Positions 55,238 to 63,146 of a stretch of DNA of 64,000 nucleotides are shown here, one piece after another. The stretch's first letter is position 1. Each line of letters opens with the position of its first letter. The stretch covers positions 1 through 64,000 of the forward strand of contig NZ_RQIH01000007.1 in NCBI RefSeq assembly GCF_003939025.1, in the 5' to 3' direction. The notes below the pieces were generated by a model, which worked only from the letters and a program-made list of their open reading frames with translations, had not been told where the DNA came from and made no database searches. The stretch is from Rhizobium sophoriradicis. Lineage in GTDB: Bacteria > Pseudomonadota > Alphaproteobacteria > Rhizobiales > Rhizobiaceae. The position numbers were made by a program, and so were the translations under genes.

Positions 55238-55918
55238 TCAGACGGTGGCGGGCCGGCGGGCGCCATAGGCCGCCATGAAGACCTTGATCGCACCGCGGAT
55301 GACGCGGTCGATTTCTTCGCGGCTCGGCGGTTCTTCCATGCTGCCGAACAGGCGCAGCTTGAAGAAACTGCCGCTGGCAAGATCGAGAAATTGGCCGGCG
55401 GCGAGATCGATGTCATCGATCTCAAGTGTGCCCGCGGCGATGTGGCGTTCGAGAAAATCGCGCATTATGGTGCGAAGATTGACCGGCCCCTTGAAGAAGC
55501 GTTGACAGAGCGCAGGCATGCGGTCTCGAACGCCGAGAACGGTGCGCATGGCGGTGATGACCTTCTCGTCGGTCATATGGGTGACGAAGCTTATCCCGAA
55601 TTCATACAGCCCGGATTCGGGGTCGTCGTGTTCGGCAAGCGCCGTGCGCACAGCGGCTACGAAGGCGGCGCGCTCGGTTTCGACCATCGCCGAAAACAGT
55701 TCTTCCTTGTTGGTGAAGTAGACGTAGAGCGTTCCCTTGGAAACTCCGGCCTCACGCGTCACATCGTTCATGCTGGCGGCATCGAAGCCCATTTTCATGA
55801 AGACGCGCTTGGCGCCGTCGAGGATCTGCTGGCGCTTGGCCGGATCTTCGCCTGCGGCAAACCGGCCTCCGGCAGCGGGAGGACTGAATACGGCGGCATT
55901 GTCGGATTTCAGCGTCAT
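55238..55918 (-). CDS. TetR family regulator of the EmrAB-type efflux genes
   Basis: A 226-residue TetR protein with a 25-residue N-terminal tail before the helix-turn-helix (about 30-75, ILDGAKRVFMKMGFDAASMN and VSKGTLYVYFTNKEELF). It is divergent from the HlyD/EmrB pair. Two sites with GAAC-N6-GTTC geometry lie in the shared promoter region (55966-55979 and 56021-56034), so it is probably their repressor. Confidence 0.9.
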   Translation of the reverse strand: MTLKSDNAAVFSPPAAGGRFAAGEDPAKRQQILDGAKRVFMKMGFDAASMNDVTREAGVSKGTLYVYFTNKEELFSAMVETERAAFVAAVRTALAEHDDPESGLYEFGISFVTHMTDEKVITAMRTVLGVRDRMPALCQRFFKGPVNLRTIMRDFLERHIAAGTLEIDDIDLAAGQFLDLASGSFFKLRLFGSMEEPPSREEIDRVIRGAIKVFMAAYGARRPATV

Positions 55919-55965
55919 GTCTCCTTAACCGTGTTTACGGTTTCGCCTTTCCCTTAAAAGAAATC

Positions 55966-55979
55966 GAACCGATGGGTTC
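55966..55979. promoter_or_regulatory. TetR operator candidate 1 (GAACCGATGGGTTC)
   Basis: GAAC-N6-GTTC inverted repeat (also GAACC/GGTTC), 47 bases upstream of the TetR start. It shares geometry and the GAACCGA core with the site at 56021-56034. Confidence 0.6.
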
Positions 55980-55987
55980 TATGCATC

Positions 55988-56038
55988 TTGATATGACGAC
56001 AAAACAGGTTTATGTCAACTGAACCGAACCGTTCAGTT
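55988..56038 (+). promoter_or_regulatory. Promoter and TetR operator candidate 2 of the efflux operon
   Basis: TTGATA (55988-55993) and TATGTC (56011-56016) are 17 bases apart and could be the promoter. Right after it, AACTGAAC (56017-56024) and GTTCAGTT (56031-56038) form a perfect 8-bp inverted repeat around CGAACC. A bound repressor would sit over the transcription start. Confidence 0.7.
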
Positions 56039-56062
56039 CGATCAATTACACCAAGATCGGTA

Positions 56063-57277
56063 ATGGCCATGTCGAGCAATTCAAAAAGCAGCGTCGCGCG
56101 TATCGTCAGCGAAAACGCCGAAGCCGAAGAGGCAAAGGTCGCCGCCGTCGCGGAAGCTCCGACGGCTGAGGCACGCGAGGCGCCGCCTGCTCCCGCGCAG
56201 TCGGCGCCGGCTTCGGTCGCAACACCCGCGGCTGCCAAGAAGCGCCGCAGCCCAGTGCTGCCGATTGTCGTGCTCGCCATTCTCGCAGGCGGTGCCTGGT
56301 ATGGTTACGAATGGTGGACGAACGGCCGCTTCATGGTGTCGACGGACGACGCCTATATCGAGGGCGATATCGCAACGATTTCGCCGAAGGTCACGGGCTA
56401 CGTCGCGAAGGTGAACGTTGTCGCCAACCAGGAAGTCAAAGCAGGCGACGTGCTCGCCACGCTCGACAATGGCGACTACCAGAACGCGCTCGATCAGGCC
56501 CAGGCCCAGATCGCCACCGAAAAGCTTTCGTTGCAGCGTATCGATGCGCAGATCGAAGGCGCCGATGCGAGCCTCGCTCAAGCGCAGGCGCAGAAGGTGG
56601 CACTCGAAGCGGCCGTTCGCGGTGCCGAAATAACCCAGAAGCGCCAGAGCGAGCTTCAGGCAAAGTCGGTCGGCACTGCTGCCGATCTCGACAATGCCAA
56701 TATCGCGCTCGACCAAGCCAAGGCCAATCTTGCTGCCGGTGACGCCAATATTGCCGCGGCGCAGGCCAACATCACCATCCTTCAGGCCCAGCGCAAGGAG
56801 GCGGAGGGTTCGGTCCGTTCGCTGGAAATTTCCCGGGACAAAGCCGCCCGTGATCTCTCCTTCACCGTGCTCAAGGCGCCTTATGATGGCATCGTCGGTA
56901 ACCGGTCCGTGCAGGAAGGCGATCTCGTCTCGCCCGGCCAGCGCCTGATGGCGCTCGTTCCGGTGCGCCAGCTTTATATCGACGCCAATTTTAAGGAAAC
57001 GCAGATCCAGCATCTCGTCCCGGGCTCGAAGGTCAACGTCCATGTCGATGCCTATGACGACCATCCCATCGTCGGCACCGTTGAATCGATTTCGCCGGCG
57101 TCCGGCTCGGTCTTTTCGCTGCTGCCGCCGGAAAATGCGACGGGCAATTTTACCAAGGTGATCCAGCGTGTGCCGGTGCGCATCGCGCTGCCGCAGGATG
57201 CGCTCGACAGCGGGCGGCTACGCGCGGGCCTCAGCGTCGTGGTCGACGTCGATACCCGCACGGCGCCCAGCAAGTAA
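56063..57277 (+). CDS. HlyD/EmrA family efflux adaptor protein
   Basis: A 404-residue membrane-fusion protein: Ala/Pro/Glu-rich cytoplasmic tail (1-60), one membrane helix (about 64-82), a first lipoyl half (VSTDDAYIEGDIATISPKVTGYV), a long coiled coil (about 150-270) and a beta-barrel half (LVSPGQRLMALVPVRQLYIDANF). It links an EmrB-type pump to the outer membrane. ATG 56063 (or 56069) is used. The in-frame start at 56012 lies within the operator and is rejected. The transporter gene follows after 26 bases. Confidence 0.9.
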   Translation: MAMSSNSKSSVARIVSENAEAEEAKVAAVAEAPTAEAREAPPAPAQSAPASVATPAAAKKRRSPVLPIVVLAILAGGAWYGYEWWTNGRFMVSTDDAYIEGDIATISPKVTGYVAKVNVVANQEVKAGDVLATLDNGDYQNALDQAQAQIATEKLSLQRIDAQIEGADASLAQAQAQKVALEAAVRGAEITQKRQSELQAKSVGTAADLDNANIALDQAKANLAAGDANIAAAQANITILQAQRKEAEGSVRSLEISRDKAARDLSFTVLKAPYDGIVGNRSVQEGDLVSPGQRLMALVPVRQLYIDANFKETQIQHLVPGSKVNVHVDAYDDHPIVGTVESISPASGSVFSLLPPENATGNFTKVIQRVPVRIALPQDALDSGRLRAGLSVVVDVDTRTAPSK

Positions 57278-57303
57278 GCCTTATAAAAGGCGGAGGTGGT
57301 CCC

Positions 57304-58905
57304 ATGGCCGCAAGTGCGACAGCGACAGCGGGTTCGATCCCGGCAGCGCCTGCTCACGCCGAGGACCGCATGGATCCGAGGAAACTCATCGCCTTCTTCG
57401 CGATGGTGCTCGGCATGTTCATGTCGATCCTCGACATCCAGATCGTCTCGGCTTCGCTTGCTGAGATCCAGGCCGGCCTTTCGGCCGGTAGCGATGAGAT
57501 CGGCTGGGTCCAGACATCCTATCTGATCGCCGAAGTGATCATGATCCCGCTCTCGGGTACGCTGGCGCGCATCATCTCGACACGTTATCTCTTCGCGATT
57601 TCAGCCGCGGGCTTCACCATGGCGAGCGCTCTTGCGGCAACGGCGACGAATATCGACCAGATGATCGTCTATCGCGCCATTCAGGGCTTCATTGGCGGCG
57701 GCATGATCCCCTCGGTTTTCGCGGCCGCCTTTACGATCTTCCCGCCTTCGAAGCGCAGCATCGTCTCGCCGATCATCGGCCTGATCGCGACACTTGCACC
57801 GACCATCGGCCCGACCGTCGGCGGCTATCTCAGCCACGCCTTCTCCTGGCATTGGCTGTTCCTCGTCAATATCATTCCAGGCATCGTCGTCACGATCGTC
57901 ACCTGGAACTTCATCGATTTCGACAAGCCGGAACTGTCGCTCTTCAAAAAGTTCGACTGGTGGGGGCTGGTTTCGATGGGCGTCTTCCTCGGCGCCCTCG
58001 AATATGTGCTCGAAGAGGGCAATTCCAACGACTGGTTCAACGACAGTGCCATTGCCATTGCCGCGGTTGCCTCCGGCGCCGCAGCCATCGTGTTCTTCTA
58101 TCGCGCCTTCACAGTGGATTTTCCGGTCGTCGACCTCAAGGCTTTCGCCAACCGAAATTTCTCCTTCGGATCGGTATTTTCCTTCGTCATGGGCATCGGC
58201 CTCTATGGCCTCACCTATATCTACCCGGTCTATCTCGGCCGCATCCGCGGCTATGACTCTTTGATGATCGGCGAGACGATGTTCGTTTCCGGCCTGGCAA
58301 TGTTCTTCACCGCGCCGATCGCCGGCCGGTTGTCGACCAAGATGGACCTGCGCCTGATGATGGTGATCGGCTTCGTCAGCTTCGCCGCCGGCACCTATAT
58401 CATGATGCACCTGACCGCGGACTGGGATTTCTACGAGCTTTTCATTCCGCAGATCCTGCGCGGTTTCGGACTGATGATGTGCATGGTGCCGATCAACAAC
58501 ATCGCGCTCGGCACGATGCCGCCCTCGCGCATTCGCGGTGCGTCCGGCCTGTTCAATCTGACGAGAAACCTTGGGGGCGCCGTCGGCCTTGCCGTCATCA
58601 ATACCGTGCTCACCAACCGGCAGGACGTGCACTATGAGCGGCTGCGGGAGAACATGGACTGGGGCAACCCGGCGGCGATCGACCAGATGAACAATATGAC
58701 TGCCAATTTCAACAGCTATGGCATGGACGGGGCGTCGGTCGCGATCAAGCAGATGGTCGGCCTTGCCACCGAACAGGCGGTCATCCTCTCCTTCAGTGAC
58801 GTATTCCTGATCCTGACCGTGCTCTTTCTCGCAATGATCCTCGGTGTAGCAATGATCAAGAAACCCGCGCCGCAAGGCGGCGGTGGAGGTGGCGGCGGCC
58901 ACTGA
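57304..58905 (+). CDS. MFS drug:H+ antiporter, DHA2/EmrB family
   Basis: A 533-residue inner-membrane transporter with about 14 helices. Motif A-like and motif C segments of the DHA2 group are seen, for example ILDIQIVSASLAEIQAGLSA near the N-terminus and GGGMIPSVFAAAFTIFPPSK in the fifth-helix region. A short glycine-rich tail (GGGGGGGGH) ends the protein. GGAGGTGGT is the ribosome site. With EmrA-type adaptor it exports hydrophobic toxic compounds such as plant flavonoids or drugs. The substrate is not shown by sequence. Confidence 0.92.
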   Translation: MAASATATAGSIPAAPAHAEDRMDPRKLIAFFAMVLGMFMSILDIQIVSASLAEIQAGLSAGSDEIGWVQTSYLIAEVIMIPLSGTLARIISTRYLFAISAAGFTMASALAATATNIDQMIVYRAIQGFIGGGMIPSVFAAAFTIFPPSKRSIVSPIIGLIATLAPTIGPTVGGYLSHAFSWHWLFLVNIIPGIVVTIVTWNFIDFDKPELSLFKKFDWWGLVSMGVFLGALEYVLEEGNSNDWFNDSAIAIAAVASGAAAIVFFYRAFTVDFPVVDLKAFANRNFSFGSVFSFVMGIGLYGLTYIYPVYLGRIRGYDSLMIGETMFVSGLAMFFTAPIAGRLSTKMDLRLMMVIGFVSFAAGTYIMMHLTADWDFYELFIPQILRGFGLMMCMVPINNIALGTMPPSRIRGASGLFNLTRNLGGAVGLAVINTVLTNRQDVHYERLRENMDWGNPAAIDQMNNMTANFNSYGMDGASVAIKQMVGLATEQAVILSFSDVFLILTVLFLAMILGVAMIKKPAPQGGGGGGGGH

Positions 58906-58926
58906 CCTCCGGCCTCCGCTCCTCGA

Positions 58927-58953
58927 AAAGGCCCTCTCCGGAGGGCCTTTTTG
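58927..58953 (+). terminator. Rho-independent terminator after the EmrAB-type operon
   Basis: GGCCCTC (58931-58937) pairs with GAGGGCC (58942-58948) around TCCG, extended by an A run before and TTTTT after. It begins 21 bases past the transporter stop. Confidence 0.9.
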
Positions 58954-59062
58954 TTTGCAGTTTTCCAGCCTCTATGCGATCAGCCAAAAATCGACCTGCT
59001 GACCGGCTCCAGGCCGGCGGCGATGCGGAAACGCAATGCGCGAGTCACCCCCTTCGATTTTT

Positions 59063-59078
59063 TGATTTACGTACATCA
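59063..59078. promoter_or_regulatory. Near-perfect palindrome upstream of the xyl regulator
   Basis: TGATTTACGTACATCA has TGAT/ATCA arms and a central TACGTA, with one mismatched pair. It is 34 bases upstream of the LacI-type start and is a candidate LacI-type operator for the regulator-xylB-xylA operon. Confidence 0.5.
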
Positions 59079-59111
59079 GAATTGGCGTTAATGGTCTCAT
59101 CAGGAGGAATG

Positions 59112-60137
59112 ATGAGGCCAACAGTTCACGATATCGCTGCCGCCGCCGGGGTCAGCCTTGCGACTGTCGACCGGGTGCTCAACCGGCGTCCGGGTGTGCG
59201 CCATGTGACGCGCGAAAAGGTCGAGACCGCGATTCGGCAGCTTGGTTACATCAGGGACGTGGCTGCCGCCAATCTTGCGAAGGGCCGCACCTATCCGCTG
59301 GTGTTCATCCTGCCGGCCAGCGACAATTCCTTCATGCACGGGCTCAACGGGGAAATCCGGCAAGCGATCCTCCGTTCGGCTGCCGAACGCACTGATATTC
59401 GCACCATCGAGGTGCCGGCCTTCGATCCGGCTGCTCTCGTCGCTATGCTCGAAGAGCTCTCTCGGGAAAAGCCTTGCGGCGTTGCCATGGTCGCCACCGA
59501 TGCACCTGAGGTGTGCGCCACCGTCGACAAGCTGGTGCATGCGGGCTTTCCCATCGTCACCCTGGTGTCCGACCTCACGGGCTCGCTGCGCCACCATTAT
59601 GCCGGCGTCGACAATATCGCGGCCGGCCGCACAGCGGCGCGTCTGCTCGGCCGCTTTCTCAGGCCGCGAAAGGGCGAGATCGCCGTGCTCGCCGGATCCA
59701 TGCTGGTGCGCGACCATCGCGAGCGGCTGGAGGGCTTCACTGCAGTCATGGCCGAGGAATTTCCCGATCTGGCGATCCTGCCGGTGCTCGAAGGCCGTGA
59801 CGATCCGGAGATCGCCCATATGCTCGTCGCCGACGCGCTTGCCAGGAATGCCGGCATTGTCGGCGTCTACAGCCTCGGCGCCGGCAATCGCGGCCTCATC
59901 CGGGCGCTGAAGGAGAAGGCCGTCGACAGGACGCTGACCGTCATCGCCCATGAACTGACCACCCATACGCGGGCGGCGCTGATCGACAATACGATCGATG
60001 CGATCCTCAATCAGGACGCCGGCCACGAAGTGCGCAGCGCGATCCGCGTGCTGAAAGCCAAGGCGGACGGGCTCCCAGTCATCGACGCGCAGGAGCGCAT
60101 CCGTCTCGACATATTCCTGAAAGACAATCTGCCGTAA
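59112..60137 (+). CDS. LacI family transcriptional regulator (probable xylose-locus regulator)
   Basis: A 341-residue LacI-type regulator: HTH with hinge at 1-60 (TVHDIAAAAGVSLATVDRVLNRRPGV) and a periplasmic-binding-protein-like domain (about 62-335). AGGAGG at 59102-59107 decides the start between ATG 59109 and ATG 59112. The second has proper spacing. It is the first gene of a group with xylB (19 bases on) and xylA, so D-xylose or xylulose is the probable effector. The LNRRPGVRHVT variant of the family motif is normal. Confidence 0.9.
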   Translation: MRPTVHDIAAAAGVSLATVDRVLNRRPGVRHVTREKVETAIRQLGYIRDVAAANLAKGRTYPLVFILPASDNSFMHGLNGEIRQAILRSAAERTDIRTIEVPAFDPAALVAMLEELSREKPCGVAMVATDAPEVCATVDKLVHAGFPIVTLVSDLTGSLRHHYAGVDNIAAGRTAARLLGRFLRPRKGEIAVLAGSMLVRDHRERLEGFTAVMAEEFPDLAILPVLEGRDDPEIAHMLVADALARNAGIVGVYSLGAGNRGLIRALKEKAVDRTLTVIAHELTTHTRAALIDNTIDAILNQDAGHEVRSAIRVLKAKADGLPVIDAQERIRLDIFLKDNLP

Positions 60138-60156
60138 CGGCAAAGGAGAATACCAG

Positions 60157-61611
60157 ATGTATCTCGGTTTCGATCTCGGAACCTCCGGCGTCAAGGCGAT
60201 GCTGATCGACGGCGATCAGACGATCGTCGGCTCGGCCAACGGTTCGCTCGACGTTTCGCGCCCGCATTCCGGCTGGTCGGAACAGGAGCCGGCCCATTGG
60301 GTGCGCGCCACGCAAGAGGCCCTCGCCGGTCTCAAGGCGAAACATCCGAAAGAGCTTGCCGCGGTGAGGGGTATCGGCCTTTCCGGCCAGATGCACGGCG
60401 CGACACTGATCGACGCCGCCGACAAGGTGCTGCGCCCCTGCATCCTCTGGAACGATACGCGCAGTCATGTCGAGGCCGCGGCGCTCGACGCCGATCCGCG
60501 TTTCCGCGCACTCACCGGCAATATCGTCTTCCCCGGCTTCACCGCGCCTAAACTCGCCTGGGTCAGGAAGCACGAGCCTGACGTTTTCGCAAAGGTGGCC
60601 AAGGTGTTGCTGCCGAAGGACTATCTGCGTCTTTGGCTGACCGGCGAATATATTTCCGAAATGTCGGATTCGGCCGGCACCTCCTGGCTCGACACCGGCA
60701 AGCGCGTCTGGTCGTCCGATCTGCTCGCCGCCACCGATCTTTCCGAGGAGCAGATGCCGACGCTCGTCGAAGGCACTGCACAGGCCGGCAAGCTGCGGGC
60801 GGAACTTGCGGCGCAATGGGGCATATCAGGGGATGTCGTCGTTGCCGGCGGCGCCGGCGACAACGCCGCTTCTGCCTGCGGCATGGGCACGGTCAGCGAT
60901 GGTGCGGCCTTCGTCTCACTCGGCACGTCGGGCGTGCTTTTTGCCGCCAACGGCTCCTATCTGCCGAAGCCGGAAAGCGCCGTGCATGCTTTCTGCCACG
61001 CGCTGCCGAATACCTGGCACCAGATGGGCGTCATCCTGTCGGCGACCGATGCGCTCAACTGGCATTCCGGCGTGACCGGCAAGTCGGCCGCCGATCTCAC
61101 CGGCGAACTCGGCGAGACGCTGAAGGCGCCGACCGGCGTCACCTTCCTGCCCTATCTCTCCGGCGAGCGTACGCCGCACAATGATGCGGTCATCCGCGGC
61201 GCCTTCATCGGGCTGGAACATGAAAGCAGCCGCGCCGTGCTGACCCAGGCCGTGCTCGAAGGTGTCGCCTTCGCCATCCGCGACAATCTCGAAGCGCTGC
61301 GGTCGGCCGGCACCGGCATCTCCCGCGTCACGGCGATCGGCGGCGGTTCACGCTCGCGCTACTGGCTGGCGTCGATCGCCACTGCGCTCGGTGTTCCGGT
61401 TGATCTGCCCGCCGACGGCGATTTCGGCGCGGCCTTCGGTGCCGCCCGCCTCGGCCTGATCGCGGCAACGGGTGCCGATCCGATTGCTGTCTGCACGCCG
61501 CCGGTGACATCAGACACGATCGAGCCGGTGGCTTCGCTGAGCGGCGCTTACGAGGATGCCTACACGCGCTACCGTGCACTCTATCCGGCGATCAAGTCGC
61601 TGGCGCATTGA
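60157..61611 (+). CDS. xylB: Xylulokinase
   Basis: A 484-residue FGGY kinase. YLGFDLGTSGVKAML (1-16) binds phosphate, LSGQMHGATL matches the XylB substrate loop, GGAGDNAASACGMG contains the catalytic Asp, and IGGGSRSRYW is the C-terminal ATP motif. It phosphorylates D-xylulose to D-xylulose 5-phosphate, the step after XylA. AAAGGAG precedes the start. Confidence 0.95.
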   Translation: MYLGFDLGTSGVKAMLIDGDQTIVGSANGSLDVSRPHSGWSEQEPAHWVRATQEALAGLKAKHPKELAAVRGIGLSGQMHGATLIDAADKVLRPCILWNDTRSHVEAAALDADPRFRALTGNIVFPGFTAPKLAWVRKHEPDVFAKVAKVLLPKDYLRLWLTGEYISEMSDSAGTSWLDTGKRVWSSDLLAATDLSEEQMPTLVEGTAQAGKLRAELAAQWGISGDVVVAGGAGDNAASACGMGTVSDGAAFVSLGTSGVLFAANGSYLPKPESAVHAFCHALPNTWHQMGVILSATDALNWHSGVTGKSAADLTGELGETLKAPTGVTFLPYLSGERTPHNDAVIRGAFIGLEHESSRAVLTQAVLEGVAFAIRDNLEALRSAGTGISRVTAIGGGSRSRYWLASIATALGVPVDLPADGDFGAAFGAARLGLIAATGADPIAVCTPPVTSDTIEPVASLSGAYEDAYTRYRALYPAIKSLAH

Positions 61612-61626
61612 AACTGGAGCCAGCGG

Positions 61627-61732
61627 CCCCTCATCCGCCTGCCGGCACCTTCTCCCCTGGGGGGTCCGAATGACGGGGCGAGACCCGCGGGTCGCCCCTG
61701 GCAAAGGTGGCCCGAAGGGTCGGATGAGGGGG
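61627..61732. repeat. Palindromic repeat with inner palindrome between xylB and xylA
   Basis: The outer parts are a GGGGAGAAGG-type repeat (CCCCTCATCCGCC, CACCTTCTCCCC, GTGGCCCGAAGGGTCGGATG). The middle hairpin is interrupted by an extra block with GGGGCGAGACCC/GGGTCGCCCC, itself palindromic. A mosaic copy of the repeat at 46751. Confidence 0.8.
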
Positions 61733-61784
61733 CTGAACGGCACGAACGATCAAACTGAACTACGAGAACCCAAGGAGACCTGAC

Positions 61785-63095
61785 ATGAGCACCGGATTTT
61801 TCGGCGATATCCAGAAGATCAAATATGAAGGCCCCGACAGCACCAATCCGCTGGCCTTCCGCTATTACCAGCCGGACGAGATCGTTCTCGGCAAACGCAT
61901 GGAAGACCATCTGCGTTTTGCGGTGGCCTATTGGCACACCTTCACCTGGCCGGGCGGCGATCCCTTCGGCGGCCAGACCTTCCTGCGCCCCTGGTTCGAA
62001 GACACGATGAAGGCTGCCAAGCTCAAGGCCGACGTCGCGTTTGAATTCTTCTCGCTGCTCGGCGCGCCCTATTACTGCTTCCACGACGCCGACGTGCGCC
62101 CTGAAGGCAAGAATTTTGCCGAAAACACCAGAAACCTCAACGAGATCGTCGATTATTTCGCCGAGAAGCAGGCTGCGACCGGCACCAAGCTGCTCTGGGG
62201 TACGGCCAACCTGTTCTCCAACCGGCGCTATATGTCGGGTGCGGCGACCAACCCGGATCCCGATGTCTTTGCTTTCGCAGCCGCGACGGTCAAGACCTGC
62301 ATCGACGCCACGCAGAAGCTCGGCGGCGAGAACTACGTGCTCTGGGGCGGCCGCGAAGGTTACGAGACGCTGCTCAATACCGATCTCAAGCGCGAGCTCG
62401 ACCAGCTCGGCCGCTTCCTCAACCTCGTCGTCGAGTACAAGCACAAGATCGGCTTCAAGGGCACGATCCTGATCGAGCCGAAGCCGCAGGAGCCGACCAA
62501 GCACCAGTATGACTATGACGTCGCGACCGTTTACGGCTTCCTCAAGAAGCACGGCCTTGAAAACGAGGTGAAGGTCAATATCGAGCAGGGGCATGCGATC
62601 CTCGCCGGCCACTCTTTCGAACATGAGCTGGCGCTCGCCAATGCGCTCGGTATCTTCGGCTCGATCGACATGAACCGCAACGACTACCAGTCCGGCTGGG
62701 ACACCGACCAGTTCCCGAACAATGTTCCGGAAATGGCGCTTGCCTATTACCACGTTCTGGCCGGCGGCGGCTTCAAGACCGGCGGCACCAACTTCGACGC
62801 CAAGCTGCGCCGCCAGTCGCTCGATCCTGCGGACCTTTTGATCGGCCATATCGGCGGCATGGATTGCTGCGCCCGCGGCCTGAAGGCCGCCGCCAAGATG
62901 ATCGAGGACAAGGCCCTGTCGCAGCCGCTCGCCGATCGTTATGCCGGCTGGGAAACGGCCGAGGCGCAGAAGCTCTTCCGCGGCGAATACTCGCTGGATG
63001 AGATCAACAACTGGGTCGAGACCAAGGACGTCAACCCGCAGCCGAGATCCGGCAAGCAGGAACTGCTCGAAAACGTCGTCAACCGTTACGTCTGA
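61785..63095 (+). CDS. xylA: Xylose isomerase
   Basis: A 436-residue class II xylose isomerase. Catalytic H100 and D103 lie in YYCFHDADV, the metal and substrate residues in [15 protein letters not shown] (about 230-244), and a conserved MDCCARGLK-like end is present. It converts D-xylose to D-xylulose. It follows xylB by 173 bases that hold the palindromic repeat, with AAGGAGACCTGAC as ribosome site. A terminator follows. Confidence 0.96.
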   Translation: MSTGFFGDIQKIKYEGPDSTNPLAFRYYQPDEIVLGKRMEDHLRFAVAYWHTFTWPGGDPFGGQTFLRPWFEDTMKAAKLKADVAFEFFSLLGAPYYCFHDADVRPEGKNFAENTRNLNEIVDYFAEKQAATGTKLLWGTANLFSNRRYMSGAATNPDPDVFAFAAATVKTCIDATQKLGGENYVLWGGREGYETLLNTDLKRELDQLGRFLNLVVEYKHKIGFKGTILIEPKPQEPTKHQYDYDVATVYGFLKKHGLENEVKVNIEQGHAILAGHSFEHELALANALGIFGSIDMNRNDYQSGWDTDQFPNNVPEMALAYYHVLAGGGFKTGGTNFDAKLRRQSLDPADLLIGHIGGMDCCARGLKAAAKMIEDKALSQPLADRYAGWETAEAQKLFRGEYSLDEINNWVETKDVNPQPRSGKQELLENVVNRYV

Positions 63096-63102
63096 TGGCA
63101 GA

Positions 63103-63137
63103 CGCCGGCGGCCATCGGTCGCCGGCGCTACCTTTTT
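63103..63137 (+). terminator. Rho-independent terminator after xylA
   Basis: CGCCGGCG (63103-63110) pairs with CGCCGGCG (63120-63127, self-complementary) around nine bases, followed shortly by TTTTT (63132-63136). It is eight bases past the xylA stop and ten before the convergent LacI gene end. Confidence 0.75.
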
Positions 63138-63146
63138 CGGTTGGCG

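Noticed and set aside
56012-56062. Earlier start for the EmrA-type adaptor
   Set aside because: It would lie inside the likely -10 and operator and has no ribosome site.
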